The notes beneath the pieces were generated by a model. That model saw nothing but the letters and a program-made list of their open reading frames with translations. It made no database searches and was not told the origin of the DNA. Of a DNA stretch of 64,000 nucleotides, positions 43,342-53,594 are shown piece by piece. Every line of letters begins with the position of its first letter. Position 1 is the stretch's first letter. The stretch spans positions 25,590,118 to 25,654,117 of the forward strand of contig AP025054.1 in assembly GCA_036186865.1 (NCBI GenBank). Direction: 5' to 3'. This DNA is from Eustoma russellianum (lineage: Eukaryota; Streptophyta; Magnoliopsida; Gentianales; Gentianaceae). The position numbers and the translations under genes were made by a program.

Positions 43342-44682
43342 ATGGCATCAGCTGGACCTTCCAAATGCCCACGAAGCCACAAACGCAAGCAAACTGCTGG
43401 CGTTATAGAACCGCAGGCAATTATATCTCTTCGGGAAAGGCTCTCCAAAGAAAATTTTCCTTGGATAAAGAAGTTTGACTCTGACATCAAAAATCTACAT
43501 CCTCATGCCGGTAAAGGCATTCATATGTCCATGTATTCACATCTGCTCTATGAAGAATGGAGCAGTAGTAGCAGGCCCGTCATTCCTATAAAATTGATTC
43601 GCCTCAGTGACTTCACTGAAAATCAAAACGCGAATCAGGTCATTCCTCTGTTAGAACATTAAGGTTGGACTTCTCTCTGGTCCAGACTTGACATGCAAAA
43701 TTTTTCTAGATACCACACCAGGCTATTCTATGCAAACATGTGGATTACTCCACAATCTGAGTCTCAACCATTTTTCCTGCACACTGTCATTGCGGGTACA
43801 TCCCTCAGTTTTTTTATACAGGAAATCTATGATATTCTTAGAATAAGAAATGAGGGATTGAGTGATTTCTTCATATTCGACTGGAGTAGTAAATATGGAG
43901 TTAGTGAGCAGGATGTGAAATTTAATCTGGGGTATTTTCTTTCAAAGAAGACTCAAAATATGTCCCTGAGGGATCGCATTTTGCTGACTGTGGTCACCTA
44001 CTGCATAAATGGCAAGTTCACTAGAAATCCAAGCAACATGGACTTCTATGTCACTTACCGCATTAAACAAGAGACCCAGCTTAATTTTGCAAGGATCATA
44101 GTAGAAGTCATGATGGCTGCTCTCCGGAAGGGTTCAAAAGTCTTACCTTTTGCGAATATTGTTACTATTTTGCTTAAGTCCAAAGGTATCGTCATTCCTG
44201 ATGGATATCTGACACAGGTAGTTAAGACAGACTTCTATGAGAACTACAACATTGCTCAAGCCATCGATTCTCAACGTCGAAAAGACACTACCATTCCAGA
44301 TATAGCTGATGAGGTCGATGAAGGACCTCAAGAAGCTGCAGGTGGTAGCAATGATCCAGAATTGCTATCACGAATTGCCTCACTTGAACAGACTGTTCAA
44401 CGGTTGCAACTTCGTGATGCAGAGCATGAAGCTCGGTATGCGCAAAATGAATCCCGCATGATAGCATTTAAAAATGCTTTCATGCAGATCAGTACATGGG
44501 TGCTCCCTCCAGATTTTGATGATTTAGGGGGAGAAAGTGGTGGTGGTGGTGATGGTGGTGCAGGTGGCTCAAGTGGTGCTGAAGGGTCCATGAGTGGATT
44601 TGCTGACTTTGCAACCAATTGAGGATTTGGCTTTGGTGGATTCACACCTCTAAGTGGAGGTGCTGGTGGTGAAAATGTTTAA
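43342..44682 (+). pseudogene. ORF3 of the SIRE-like element: plant-transposon-like domain, coiled coil, Gly-rich tail
   Basis: Start ATG 43342 (MASAGPSKCPRSHKRKQTAG), a basic N-terminus, then a roughly 280-residue globular part: LYEEWSSSS (~43548), FFLHTVIAGTSLSF (~43770), IYDILRIRNEGLSDF (~43830), YGVSEQDVKFNLGYF (~43895) and NPSNMDFYVTYRIKQETQL (~44030-44085). LLSRIASLEQTVQRLQLRD (~44362-44418) is a short coiled coil. The C-terminus is Gly/Ser/Asp-rich. In-frame TAA at 43660 and TGA at 44620 are the only breaks. The sister copy keeps the same order. The core's Ala/Leu/Pro pattern (LPFANIVTILLKSKGI) reminds me of 'putative plant transposon protein' domains found in plant retroelements; that is recognition without a search. 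No membrane segment is seen, which argues against an envelope role. Confidence 0.75.
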
Positions 44683-44922
44683 TCCATGTGTCAATTTTTT
44701 TGTCTTCGAGTTTGATGTGAAAAAAATTCTAACTTGGAAGAAATATGGTTTTGGTATTGGTATTTTATTAAATTTTGATGATGTTTTTTAAGTTAAACAT
44801 TGCTTGCATCATCAGTTTTTTTTCTCTCGTCAAGTCCAAGTTAAGAATTGATTACGCATTAAGGGGGAGCATAGGTTAAGAGGGAGCTAACTTTGAAAAG
44901 TTATGCATATTGTGAAATCATC

Positions 44923-44936
44923 AAAAAGAGGGAGAA
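44923..44936 (+). other. Polypurine tract of the plus-strand SIRE-like element
   Basis: AAAAAGAGGGAGAA directly before the 3' LTR start TGTTGGAATATG. Confidence 0.85.
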
Positions 44937-46317
44937 TGTTGGAATATGTTAAAGTTTTGATGATTTGTACAATTGAGACTTGGAACGCTTGATTAGGCGC
45001 TTTATGTGTTGTGTTTGAAGGTCAGTATACTTCGAACGCCTACATTAGGCGCTTCATGTGAAGTGTATGGATGCCCATACACTTTGAACGCCTACATTAT
45101 GCGCTTCATGTGTTGTGGTTGAATTCCAGTACAATTCGAACGCCTACATTAGGCGCTTCATGTGTTCTGCCAATTCAAAAGTACTTTTCCCCCCAAAATG
45201 GGCACGTACATCAAGCTACTTTCTGATAAAAGTCAGGAGTACTTCGAACAAGCATGAAGGCCGAGATTAGGGGATTCATGTGACTTCGAATGCATTCAAC
45301 TGCCCACATAAGGCGCTTTATGTTACATTGAACGCCTGTTCAATTTCTTATAAAGCGTCCCATGTCACATTGAACGCCTGTTCAATAAACGGATTAGGCG
45401 CTTCATGTGACCAACATTACAAAAGTCTTATGCTTTACTTTCTAACATTATTTGACTCTTTGTACCCTCTCTTTTAGTGCTATTTCCACAGGTTCTCTTT
45501 CTTTCTTGAAAGGACGATCTTTCCTCTTTAAGCTTTCAAGAATAAACTTCTCCAAGAAGGTTGCTACCAGCCAAGAGAAGATCTCCATTGAAGAGGACAT
45601 GTCATCACAAGAAGACAAAGCCCATTATTGGCTCTGCAGAGGATTTCAAACGGGCAGAAAACTCAAGGAAATAAAACAACGGTTTTATCTCATTCTTCAA
45701 CAACTTTCTACCATTCAAGCTCTCAAGTTTATCTCAAGGCTCAAGCTCTCAACATAGTTGTATTGTGATTTTACTTTATTTGTTAAAGTTGTATTGTAAA
45801 GAAGAAGAGTGTTCTTCTTGTTGAGTGAAGATTGTGAGAGACAAGTGTGGATTGTTGGTCAAGAAGCAAAGGTGCTTCTTGTTTGAGAAATCTAGACCTT
45901 GGAGGATTAGTTGATAGTGTTGTGGTTCACTATACTCCCTACAAGAATTCTTTGAGGGCAAAGAAGTTCTTTGGAGGTTAGACTTCAAGGGGTTAGGTTT
46001 CTTGGTTGTGGTCTAGGCGTGTGGCCTAGTTTTTTTATCTTGTTGGATTTTGCTTTTGATTGTTGTTTCCCCATAGAAATAACAATCCCCCATTCAAAAT
46101 CCATCTTGTGAAAAATCAAGAAGGTAGAAGAGTAGAGTCATTTGACTTGAAACTCTATATATCTTTGTGTTCTTTAAGCTTCCGTACAGTCTTACTCTTT
46201 ACAAGAACACACCCAAGTATTGGTTGCACTCAAAAACGAAAAATATTCAAGAAAATATCCATACTTGGTGAACACACTATTCAACCTCCCTTTTAGTGTG
46301 TTCTAAGGAACCTAACA
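44937..46317 (+). repeat. 3' LTR (1381 bp) of the plus-strand SIRE-like element
   Basis: TGTTGGAATATG ... GGAACCTAACA, followed by GATAC. Colinear with the 5' LTR but about 50 bp shorter, mainly through loss of one palindromic unit near 45060. Confidence 0.93.
44980..45415 (+). repeat. Palindromic array in the plus-strand SIRE-like 3' LTR
   Basis: As in the 5' LTR but with about one fewer unit. The best copies, CTTCGAACGCCTACATTAGG at 45030 and again near 45137, are nearly perfect. Confidence 0.8.
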
Positions 46318-46395
46318 GATACTGATCGATCCAGAACAAAGGTTGCTTAAAACTGTTATATCATTTATGTATTTATATAACATATTTGCTATAGG

Positions 46396-46580
46396 GCATT
46401 TCCAGTGCATTAGAATTCCGCGTTTGCGTAGTGTCCAGGAGGAGTCGGATCGCTTCGTGATTTGATCTACACAGCCTTACCCTACATTTTTTTGTACAAA
46501 AGGCTATTTCCACTGCTCGACCCGTGACCTCAAGATTACAAAGCAGCAATCTTGCTCTAAGCTTCGCCGGTACGCCGTCA
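46396..46580 (-). mobile_element. Au-like SINE
   Basis: Read on the minus strand from about 46580: a tRNA-like head with CTTAGAGCAAGATTGCTGC and GAGGTCACGGGTCGAGCAG (box B-like), then AAATAGCCTTTTGTACAAAA, GTAGATCAAATCACGAAGC, GATCCGACTCCTCCTGG and GCAAACGCGGAATTCTAATG CACTGG. This order matches the plant Au SINE family as I know it. No clear target duplication or T tail was found, so ends are approximate. Confidence 0.75.
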
Positions 46581-46786
46581 TATGATATATTTGCAGTAAG
46601 TGAGCCAAATCACCATGAAGTGAAATACAACATAACCAACTGAATTTTGTTTCCGTCGCATAACATAAATAAAACTTTTTAACACATTCTTTATGAAATG
46701 TCAGAACGCATTTTCTTATTCAAATCACCCATTGTTTTTGTTCTTACAGCATAAACACGTGGGAATCATGTTGAGCGATAAGTTAG
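46581..46786. other. Spacer between the SINE and N2
   Basis: AT-rich, no gene seen; the final GTTAG (46782-46786) is the left duplication of N2. Confidence 0.5.
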
Positions 46787-47705
46787 TGATGATCCAAAAA
46801 ATACCCTCCGTTAGTCAATAACGGTCAACGCTAAAACAAGGATATCAAAGTGACTAAGTACCGCAGGTCGGCCCAGAGACTGACCAAGTCATCACGGACG
46901 AATAATTCATCTCGGCTTAACGGCCCCATTTCAGCCTAAGGGTTTCACCTCGGCTCAATGACCTTACCTCGGCCAAAGGGTCTTATCTCAGCCTCAAAGC
47001 CCTATCTCAGTCAGAGAATAGCTCGGCCAGAGAACCTCGGCCCAAGCGTCAGTAACATTTTTGCCCACGCAATCTGTCATCTCGGCCATTCTAAAGATCT
47101 CGGCCAGAAGATAATCTCGGCTGTAAAGGAGATCTCGGATTCAGGTCCTTGGTACTTAGCCAAGGGTCTTCAGCAGTTCATCTCGGCCATGGGTCTCTAA
47201 CTACTGACCTCGGCCAGACTATAACAGTCATAATCTTGTGTGCTACGTGGCCTACATGCAGTCTTATCTCTCCAGCTGTTGGCCATGCAGAGGAGAGTTG
47301 CCAGCACAGCAATCCCTAGCAGCTAAGCGGCTGCCATGCAAGACGGCCAGACGTCCTCATCTCATCCCTCTGGGACACTTAGCCCCCAGCCTCACCAAGT
47401 ATAAAAGAGCTTCCACAAACAATACGAAGAACAACTCCGAAAGAGGACACCAACTGATCTTACCTCAGCTCGGCCTACACTTTGGCCGACCTCAAACAGG
47501 TTCTACATAACCTTTTCACCAGCTTAGGCTACACGTATAAATGCCTACAACTGACTTGAGCGTCGGAGGGTTTTCCCGGGGCAGCACCCTGGGACCCATA
47601 ACGCTATCTTTCCTTTCTCAGGTTTTCTTGGACTGTTGACGGAGGAATAACGGCCTAACCCCAGATATTTCAACTTTAACATTGGTGATAAATCTGACAT
47701 CATCA
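46787..47705 (+). repeat. 5' LTR of element N2
   Basis: TGATGATCCAAAAAA ... TGACATCATCA. Contains more than a dozen CTCGGC/CTCGGCC words (46900-47220) and a strong TATA box at 47400. Near the 3' end it has TTCAACTTTAACA (about 47669-47682), absent from the 3' LTR. Confidence 0.92.
47400..47407 (+). promoter_or_regulatory. TATA box of the N2 LTR
   Basis: AGTATAAAAGAGC, a near-consensus plant TATA box; identical in the 3' LTR near 52975. It lies about 305 bp before the LTR end and 424 bp before the gag ATG at 47824. Confidence 0.7.
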
Positions 47706-47706
47706 T

Positions 47707-47722
47707 ATTGGCGTTAGGAGGG
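47707..47722 (+). other. Candidate primer binding site of N2
   Basis: ATTGGCGTTAGGAGGG starts one base after the LTR end; compare TTGGCGCTAGAAGGAGGG in N1. The tRNA is not identified. Confidence 0.5.
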
Positions 47723-47823
47723 CCGAACCTCCGGGTCCCTTTACTTATGAAATATCAACTCAAGGCTCCTCCAGTGACTACCCAGAGTCCTCTTAATTGT
47801 CCTTGGAAGCTATTGAGAGAAAG

Positions 47824-48587
47824 ATGAGCAAAAAGGATAGTCAAGGGTTCGAGAAACCCATGACGCCCGGGAATCAAAAATCCTCCCAGCAACAACTTGC
47901 TCAGAGCTCCATGGAGCCAAAAGAGTTTTCAACTCCTATTACCTTCACATATGAAGAACATATGCGAGCCATACATTATGTGGCTCAAAATCCGGCAGCA
48001 TTTCAAGCTGTAATAGAGATGAGAGGGAAAGCCTTAGCAGAAGGTACCAATGGCCCTCTCCCAGCAACTCCAGCGCACAGGAGTTGGAATATTCCCCATC
48101 TCGGCCGGGATATCATTCTGAATGTCAAGCCGAGATTGTGACTGAAGCAGGATATTCAGTGCAGAGGTCTGATTACCAGAGCATACAGTGCACTCCAACC
48201 TCATCTCTGCCATTCACACTTAGGGAACATAACAAGGCCCCGCAGCGAGAAAGGAGCTCTATCAAGGTTCAGCTTGGGGGCCAGGGCAGAGAAAGAAATT
48301 CTTTGCTGGCTTCAAAGGCCCATATCCTTTCCTACATGAGAAAGAAAGGGCTGGCCAGAGAGCCACAACCCCTTGCAGGGCCACTCCATAAGAGGAACCC
48401 ACAACTTTATTGCCTACATCACCATGATATTGGACATGATACGGAAGATTGTAGGCAACTCGGCCAGGAGATTATGCGTCTGGTTGAGCTCGGCCACCTA
48501 CGGCAATTTTACAATCCAAAATCAAGGGTGCCCAGCAGGCATGACATAGATAATTCCCGGGGTGGATGCCAATCTGAGCAGCAGCTC
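47824..48587 (+). pseudogene. Tat-type gag fragment of N2
   Basis: ATG at 47824 (MSKKDSQGFEKPMTPGNQ). First part to 48139 includes FTYEEHMRAIHYVAQNPAAF; a one-frame change near 48090-48140 leads into the second part ending at 48587: RERNSLLASKAHILSYMRKK, then YCLHHHDIGHDTEDCRQL at about 48409-48462 and EIMRLVELGHLRQFYNP. The Cys/His motif and following helix are the Tat/Ogre gag signature. Both parts are conserved with N1 as protein, and the frame break lies at the same place in both elements, so a shared break (or a -1 type overlap) deserves checking. Confidence 0.72.
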
Positions 48588-48823
48588 TGAGTCAAAGGAC
48601 TGCAAGCAAATTAGGCTACTACGACAGTGAGCCGAGCTCTAAGTGGGGACCAATTTTCTTGTACAGTCGAAACCCCCCAGTTCGGCCTTGTATTGAGTCT
48701 GTACGGCATTCGATAAAGTTAGTCACCATTCGGTGCATGAGACTTCTCGGCAATAAAATGTTTGTGCTTATCCAACTCACAATGAGGTGGACAACTTGGC
48801 AGAATGGAGAAGTTTCCAACAAA

Positions 48824-49093
48824 AGACCTCGGCCTGCCCGAGGCAAATGCCCGCCAGAGGGTATCAAAAGACCTCGGCCTGCCCGAGGCAAATGCCCGCC
48901 AGAGGGTACAAAAAGACCTCAGCACATCCGAGGCAATAGCCCGCTAAAGGGTACAAAAAGACCTCGGCAAGACCGAGACGGAAGCCCGCTAAAGGGTGGA
49001 AAAAGACCTCGGCAGGACCTAGGCGAATGCCCGCTAAAGGGTACATCAAGACCTCGGCCTGCCCGAGGCAACAACCCACTAAAGGTGGAACTT
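48824..49093 (+). repeat. Six tandem 45-bp units in N2
   Basis: AGACCTC starts fall at 48824, 48869, 48914, 48959, 49004 and 49049, exactly 45 bp apart. The best unit has ACCTCGGCCTGCCCGAGG, an inverted repeat with 6-bp arms, then AATGCCCGC and AGAGGGTA. Because 45 is a multiple of three, all frames stay open across it and produce repetitive spurious ORFs on both strands. It sits just after the gag fragment, as the 54-56 bp array does in N1. Confidence 0.93.
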
Positions 49094-49554
49094 GTACGAC
49101 CTTGGCAAATTTGGAAAAGGTCGGGGGGCAGATACCTCCATATCTCGCTTCGGTTAGCGTACGTCGGATATGCTTAGAGGATTATCGCCCTCTAAATGGG
49201 ATCTCGGCCAAGGCAGTACCAGATTCTCTTATTTAGCTCAGCGTGACAAGGTAACATTTATTTTGTCAATTTTTTAAAAAACTGAGCAGGTTTAGTGAGA
49301 CCGATGCGGGAACTCAGCCATAGTAAACTTGAAGAGCTCAGGAGTATGCTATAGCTCGGGGACTTAGTTTCGCCTAAACGAGCTTGATCAAGATTAGCCA
49401 GGCCAACATACGAGCTCGGTGAAAACAAGTTTGAAAAATAAACTTAATGAAAATACTGAAAAGCTGAGATTCGAAGACAAAAGAGAACCGCAAGATTAGA
49501 AGATTGAAGCTTTCATTGATAACGGAATACATTTGTTTTAATCTAAGTACAAGC
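49094..49554 (+). other. N2 interior between the array and the antisense gene
   Basis: No gene recognised; scattered CTCGG words. It would include the 3' end of any antisense transcript. Confidence 0.45.
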
Positions 49555-51815
49555 CTAGTTCTGCTCTTCATCTTTACGCAAGTCTGCCCCTTCAGAAAAC
49601 TTTAGAAACTGAGCTTCGAACTCGGCCTCAGCATGGGAGTTATAAAGCTCAACTATCCGTGGATCCTCTTTATTCAACTGGGGGCAGACCTCGGCGCAGA
49701 TATCGATGGCCTTTGTCTGGCCCATCTGCAGAACTGGGCCTTGTAGTAGCACCATGTTCTCTTCGAAGAGCTCGGATTTTTTGAACTCAGCCACCGCCTC
49801 AGCCTTGGCCGTTGAAAGTTGAAGGGCAAAATTGGATGCCTGTTGCTCTAGTTTTTCTTGCAGAGATGTAATCACAGCATCCTTCTGCCCTGACTCTGTC
49901 GTCACTTGGTTATAACATGCCTCCAAGTCGGCATTTCTCTTCTCCAGCTCGGCCGCTAAAGAATTGGCCGTAGCCCACTTAACCTCTGCTTCTTCTTTTT
50001 GTCCTTGAATTTTGTTGATTTCTGATTTCAAGGACGCGATGTCTTGAGAGGCTGCTTCAGATTCCTTGGTTCTGGCTGCTAGCTGACCTTACAGCCCTTC
50101 ACCTCGGCTGATGAGCTCTGACAGTTGTACCTTCAGCTGTTTCACTAAAACAATGTTAGTGAAATGTCTAATTGGGTATAACAAGACAAGTTAGTCCATA
50201 CCATGGCAGAGTTGATATGAACAGAGTTGACTAAGCTACCCCAGGATGCGGCTGAAAAACGTTGTTTGTCTATAGGTAGAATTAAGCTGTTCATCTTCTT
50301 GGCAACAGCTGGATTCATGACAGTGTCGGCCTCGTGAAATTCGCCCACTATTAGAGTTTGCTCTTGAGCAGACAGCATCTCGGCCTCGGGGATGGGAGAA
50401 TCTTCCCTCTGCCTTTTCCCCAGAACAGAGCCCGCATTCTGCTGGGTCTGTCCGAGATCAACTGGAGCTGGACACTTCTGAGGGATCTCGGCCCTTGCCT
50501 CTGCTATATCTGCTATAATAATCCGAGTAAGATAAACCACCCAAGGGAACAATTCAACAGGTTAGGAAATGAAAAATACCTGGAGTGGTTGATTCAGATG
50601 CAATTGTAATTGCTTGGTTTACCTCAGCCTCGGCAGTGCCTTCAGCTGGGGGCAGTCCTTGAGCGGCCTCGGCCCTTGCCTTAGCAGCTTGAGCCTTCTT
50701 GCGGGATGCAGCCTTAGCAATCTTGGCTGCAAACTCTTTGCCTCCAGGAGCCATGGAACCTGCATAAGGTACACAAGGTTAAGTGGGGGCAGACAAAGAA
50801 CAAAAAAAGAGCACAGGTACCAGAGCATACCCCGGACTATTGCCAAATTCTCTGGAGAAAAGGGCTTATAATGAGGACCTGAAGCTAAGGAACTCAGGTC
50901 GGCCGCCTTTAGTACTGAATCATTTACTCTATACCAGTCAATGACTGTGGGCAGAGAATACAACTTGGCAGCCTCATCACAATATTCTGAGCTCGGCTTC
51001 ATGTTGTCGGCCTTACCCGACTTCCATATGTCTAGCCGAGGTAACCCTAACTTCTTGATATAGAAGAATCTTCCTTTCCAGTTCTTCTTAAAAGTAGGTA
51101 TATGAACAACAAAGTTGAAATCCTCAGGGGTCACCCTTTTGGTAAAATAATACCAACTCTCAGAAGACCTACAGGAGAATAGACTCCTAAAGATTCTCTG
51201 ATCAAAAGAGATCTCGGATGCTCTAAGGAATAGGAAAAAAGATAGAATAATTCTCAAACTATTAGGCTTGATCTGAGGAAGCCTAAGGTTGTAAGAATGA
51301 AGAATCTGAAATAAGGAGGCTGGGACGGGAAGACGGAACCCAGAATGGAAATACTCTTCATAGACAGCCTCATATCCAGCTGGAGGATCATAGGCTGTTT
51401 GATTGGGCAAAGGAAGAATTGGGTCGAATTGTTCAACGTCAATGTCATACAAACCACATATCAGAGACACGTCCACCTCGGACAAAGTACAGAAAGCTTC
51501 CTGGACCTCGGCTGAAGGAGACCCCCTATAAACTACCCCCACTCGCAGAGTTGAAACCCTAGATTTGGTGGGCACCACGGCAGTCCCTGGCAGAGGGACA
51601 GTTTCTGCCTGCTCTGGCGAAACCTCAACCACAGTTACAGCTTTGCTAGGCAGAGCTCGGCCACTGGGGCCGGCGGCATCACCAGCATTCCCTAGTGGCC
51701 GAGCTGGAAGACAGTTGTCAGAAACAACCGTCCGCTCTGAGGAACTAAGGGTTGCTTCATTACCAATATAGGAAGCTCCCTCAGAGCGGTTTTGCGAATC
51801 AGAAGCGGAAGACAT
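49555..51815 (-). CDS. Antisense four-exon gene of N2 (gypsy-type plant transposon-like domain plus coiled coil), one nonsense codon
   Basis: Model: exon 1 51815-50831, exon 2 50759-50580, exon 3 50509-50202, exon 4 50136-49555; introns are GT..AG (GTATGC/TGCAG, GTATTT/AGCAG, GTATGG/AACAG). Exons total 2055 nt = 685 codons. Start MSSASDSQNRSEG is chosen because N1 begins its homologue SSSDSQNRSG there. Residues about 135-190 hold PAGYEAVYEEYFHSGFRLPV and LPQIKPNSLRIILSFFLFLR, which I recognise as like the gypsy-type transposon domain Transposase_28; FKKNWKGRFFYIKK follows. Exon 2 is Ala/Lys-rich, exon 3 has GKRQRED, exon 4 is coiled coil ending AEVCPQLNKEDPRIVELYNS. TAA at 50089-50091 is the single interruption. 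Function unknown; Tat elements are known to carry extra antisense ORFs. Confidence 0.68.
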
Positions 51816-51974
51816 GGAAGCTAGGAGAGGAGACTTACAGGCGATTTGCTGGAAGAGAAGGAAGAAGACCGCTGAAGTAAGGAGGATCAACGTCGGAGAA
51901 GCTGAGGCCGAGGAAGAGCAAAAGCTAAGAATGAAAGCAAGCCGAAAGTAAAGAGCAAAAATGAGGAGTAAGGA

Positions 51975-51985
51975 CCCATTTATAG
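51975..51985 (-). promoter_or_regulatory. TATA box of the N2 antisense gene
   Basis: Minus-strand CTATAAATGGG, about 165 bp upstream of the antisense ATG at 51815 and 380 bp inside the 3' LTR edge. It corresponds in place to CTATAAAAGG in N1. Confidence 0.68.
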
Positions 51986-52362
51986 GCAGGGTTCTCGGCC
52001 ATTCCAAAGCTCACCTCGAGAGGGCCGACCTCGACTCCCACGCCACATTTAAGACTGGCTGACACCGAATCATGCACCGCCGTACCAAAAAAGCTGTATC
52101 GTCGTCACCTCGGTTTGTACAAATAATAAATGCACGGGATTCACCAATCCGAAATGGACACGTGCCAATAAAGATGATCCGTCTGATTAGTTCAGTCCAA
52201 TCAGGTCAGCCAAAAAGTGGCATGGACGCTTCGTACTCTGCACTTAATAAATACGTAGAATGACTTGATCAAAGGTCAACACATCGTCAAGGGACGATAA
52301 AGAATTTGAACAGATTAGCCTGCCCTCTCAGGTCAGCTCGGCCAACTAATCCGGGGGGCAAG

Positions 52363-53268
52363 TGATGATCCAAAAAATACCCCCGTTAGTCAATAACGGT
52401 CAACGCTAAAACAAGGGCATCAAGTGACTAAGTACCGCAGATCGGCCCAGAGACTGACCAAGTCATCACGGACGAATAATTCATCTTGGCTTAACGGCCC
52501 CATTTCAGCCTAAGGGTTTCACCTCGGCTCAATGACCTTACCTCGGCCAAAGGGTCTTATCTCAGCCTCAAAGCCCTATCTCAGCCAGAGAATAGCTCGG
52601 CCAGAGAACCTCGGCCCAAGCGTCAGTAACATTTTTGCCCACGCAATCTGTCATCTCGGCCATTCTAAAGATCTCGGCCAGAAGATAATCTCGGCTGTAA
52701 AGGGGATCTCGGATTCAGGTCCTTGGTACTTAGCCAAGGGTCTTCAGCAGTTCATCTCGGCCATGGGTCTCTAACTACTGACCTCGATCAGACTATAACA
52801 CTCATAATCTTTGTGTGCTACGTGGCCTACATGCAGTCTTATCTCTCCAGCTGTTGGCCATGCAGAGGAGAGTTGCCAGCACAAGCAATCCCTAGCAGCT
52901 ACGCGGCTGCCATGCAAGCCGGCCAGACGTCCTCATCTCATCCCTCTGGGACACTTAGCCCCCAGCCTCACCAAGTATAAAAGAGCTTCCACAAACAATA
53001 CGAAGACCAACTCCGAAAGAGGACACCAACTGATCTTACCTCAGCTTGGCCTACACTTTGGCCGACCTCAAACAGGTTCTACATAACCTTTTCACCAGCT
53101 TAGGCTACACGTATAAATGCCTACAACTGACTTGAGCGTCGGAGGGTTTTTCCGGGGCAGCGCCCTGGGACCCCTAACGCTATCTTTCCTTTCTCAGGAT
53201 TCCTTGGACTGTTGACGGAGGAATAACGGCCTAACCCTAGATATTAGGTGATAAATCTGACATCATCA
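52363..53268 (+). repeat. 3' LTR of element N2
   Basis: TGATGATCC ... TGACATCATCA, colinear with 46787-47705 with few differences, including a 13-bp block missing near 53245. High similarity indicates a fairly recent insertion. Confidence 0.92.
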
Positions 53269-53364
53269 GTTAACATGCCTTGCGTCTTCAGTACAACAGT
53301 TTCTTTATTTTAATTTAATACAACATGTAATATTATTGGTATGTAAATTCCAAGGATACCCTTT

Positions 53365-53594
53365 CTATAGCTGAAGCTGAACAATCTGGTTGATATCAAA
53401 AGGATAAGCATCCAGCGGAGACTCAGAATTGTATGCTCTGCTTGTAGTTGCATTACTTATATTCTCAGTTGGATGAAAAAGGTCGTAGAAGACATAATTG
53501 TTTCGGTTGGGGCATGGGGCTATCCCTGGAATACATTGTCCGAAGGCAAAGGTTGTCGAGACGTTACAGCATGGTTAGTCTGCCACTTTAATTC
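53365..53594 (-). pseudogene. GDSL exon 5
   Basis: Acceptor TTTCAG before 53594. Encodes the C-terminus with CCNVSTTFAFGQCIP, CPNRNNYVFYDLFHPTENIS and an end DAYPFDINQIVQLQL at the stop 53365. The catalytic Asp/His pair sits in DLFHPTE. A TAA precedes PCC (about 53572-53574). Confidence 0.88.

Larger units (their letters stand above)
36046..46317 (+). mobile_element. SIRE/Maximus-like Ty1/copia element, plus strand, with ORF3
   Basis: 10,272 bp. LTRs 36046-37479 and 44937-46317, primer site 37482-37492, gag, pol, ORF3 and polypurine tract in order. Flanks GATAT (36041-36045) and GATAC (46318-46322) match at four of five bases. It is the same family as 8011-27763. It is the better-preserved copy: the protease DSG, integrase DDE region and ORF3 core are largely readable, but stops and frameshifts remain in every ORF. 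Confidence 0.93.
46787..53268 (+). mobile_element. Non-autonomous Tat-like LTR element N2 with antisense four-exon gene
   Basis: LTRs 46787-47705 (919 bp) and 52363-53268 (906 bp), flanks GTTAG and GTTAA (one transition), a candidate primer site, a polypurine tract GGGGGGCAAG (52353-52362), a Tat-type gag fragment, a 45-bp tandem array, and an antisense gene occupying 49555-51815. No RT or integrase is present. Overall plan and protein remnants match N1, but LTR and array sequences are quite different, so they are separate subfamilies. CTCGGC words are scattered throughout. Confidence 0.9.

Noticed and set aside
44143..44645. Minus-strand ORFs over ORF3, including a Pro-rich one
   Set aside because: Antisense shadow of the Gly-rich ORF3 tail; unlike N1/N2 there is no TATA box, no splice structure and no similarity.
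43342..44682. Retroviral-type envelope gene
   Set aside because: No signal peptide, cleavage site or membrane anchor is visible; only its position resembles env.
46396..46580. A tRNA gene
   Set aside because: The box A/B-like head belongs to an Au-like SINE; no cloverleaf with an acceptor stem can be formed from the flanks seen.
48619..49177. Repetitive ORFs on both strands over the 45-bp array
   Set aside because: A 45-bp period keeps all frames open by arithmetic; there is no conservation in N1.
51816..52007. Earlier ATG (52007) with a hydrophobic stretch, as a signal peptide for the N2 antisense protein
   Set aside because: It would lie 30 bases or less beyond the TATA box, and the N1 homologue begins its conserved sequence at the ATG equivalent to 51815.
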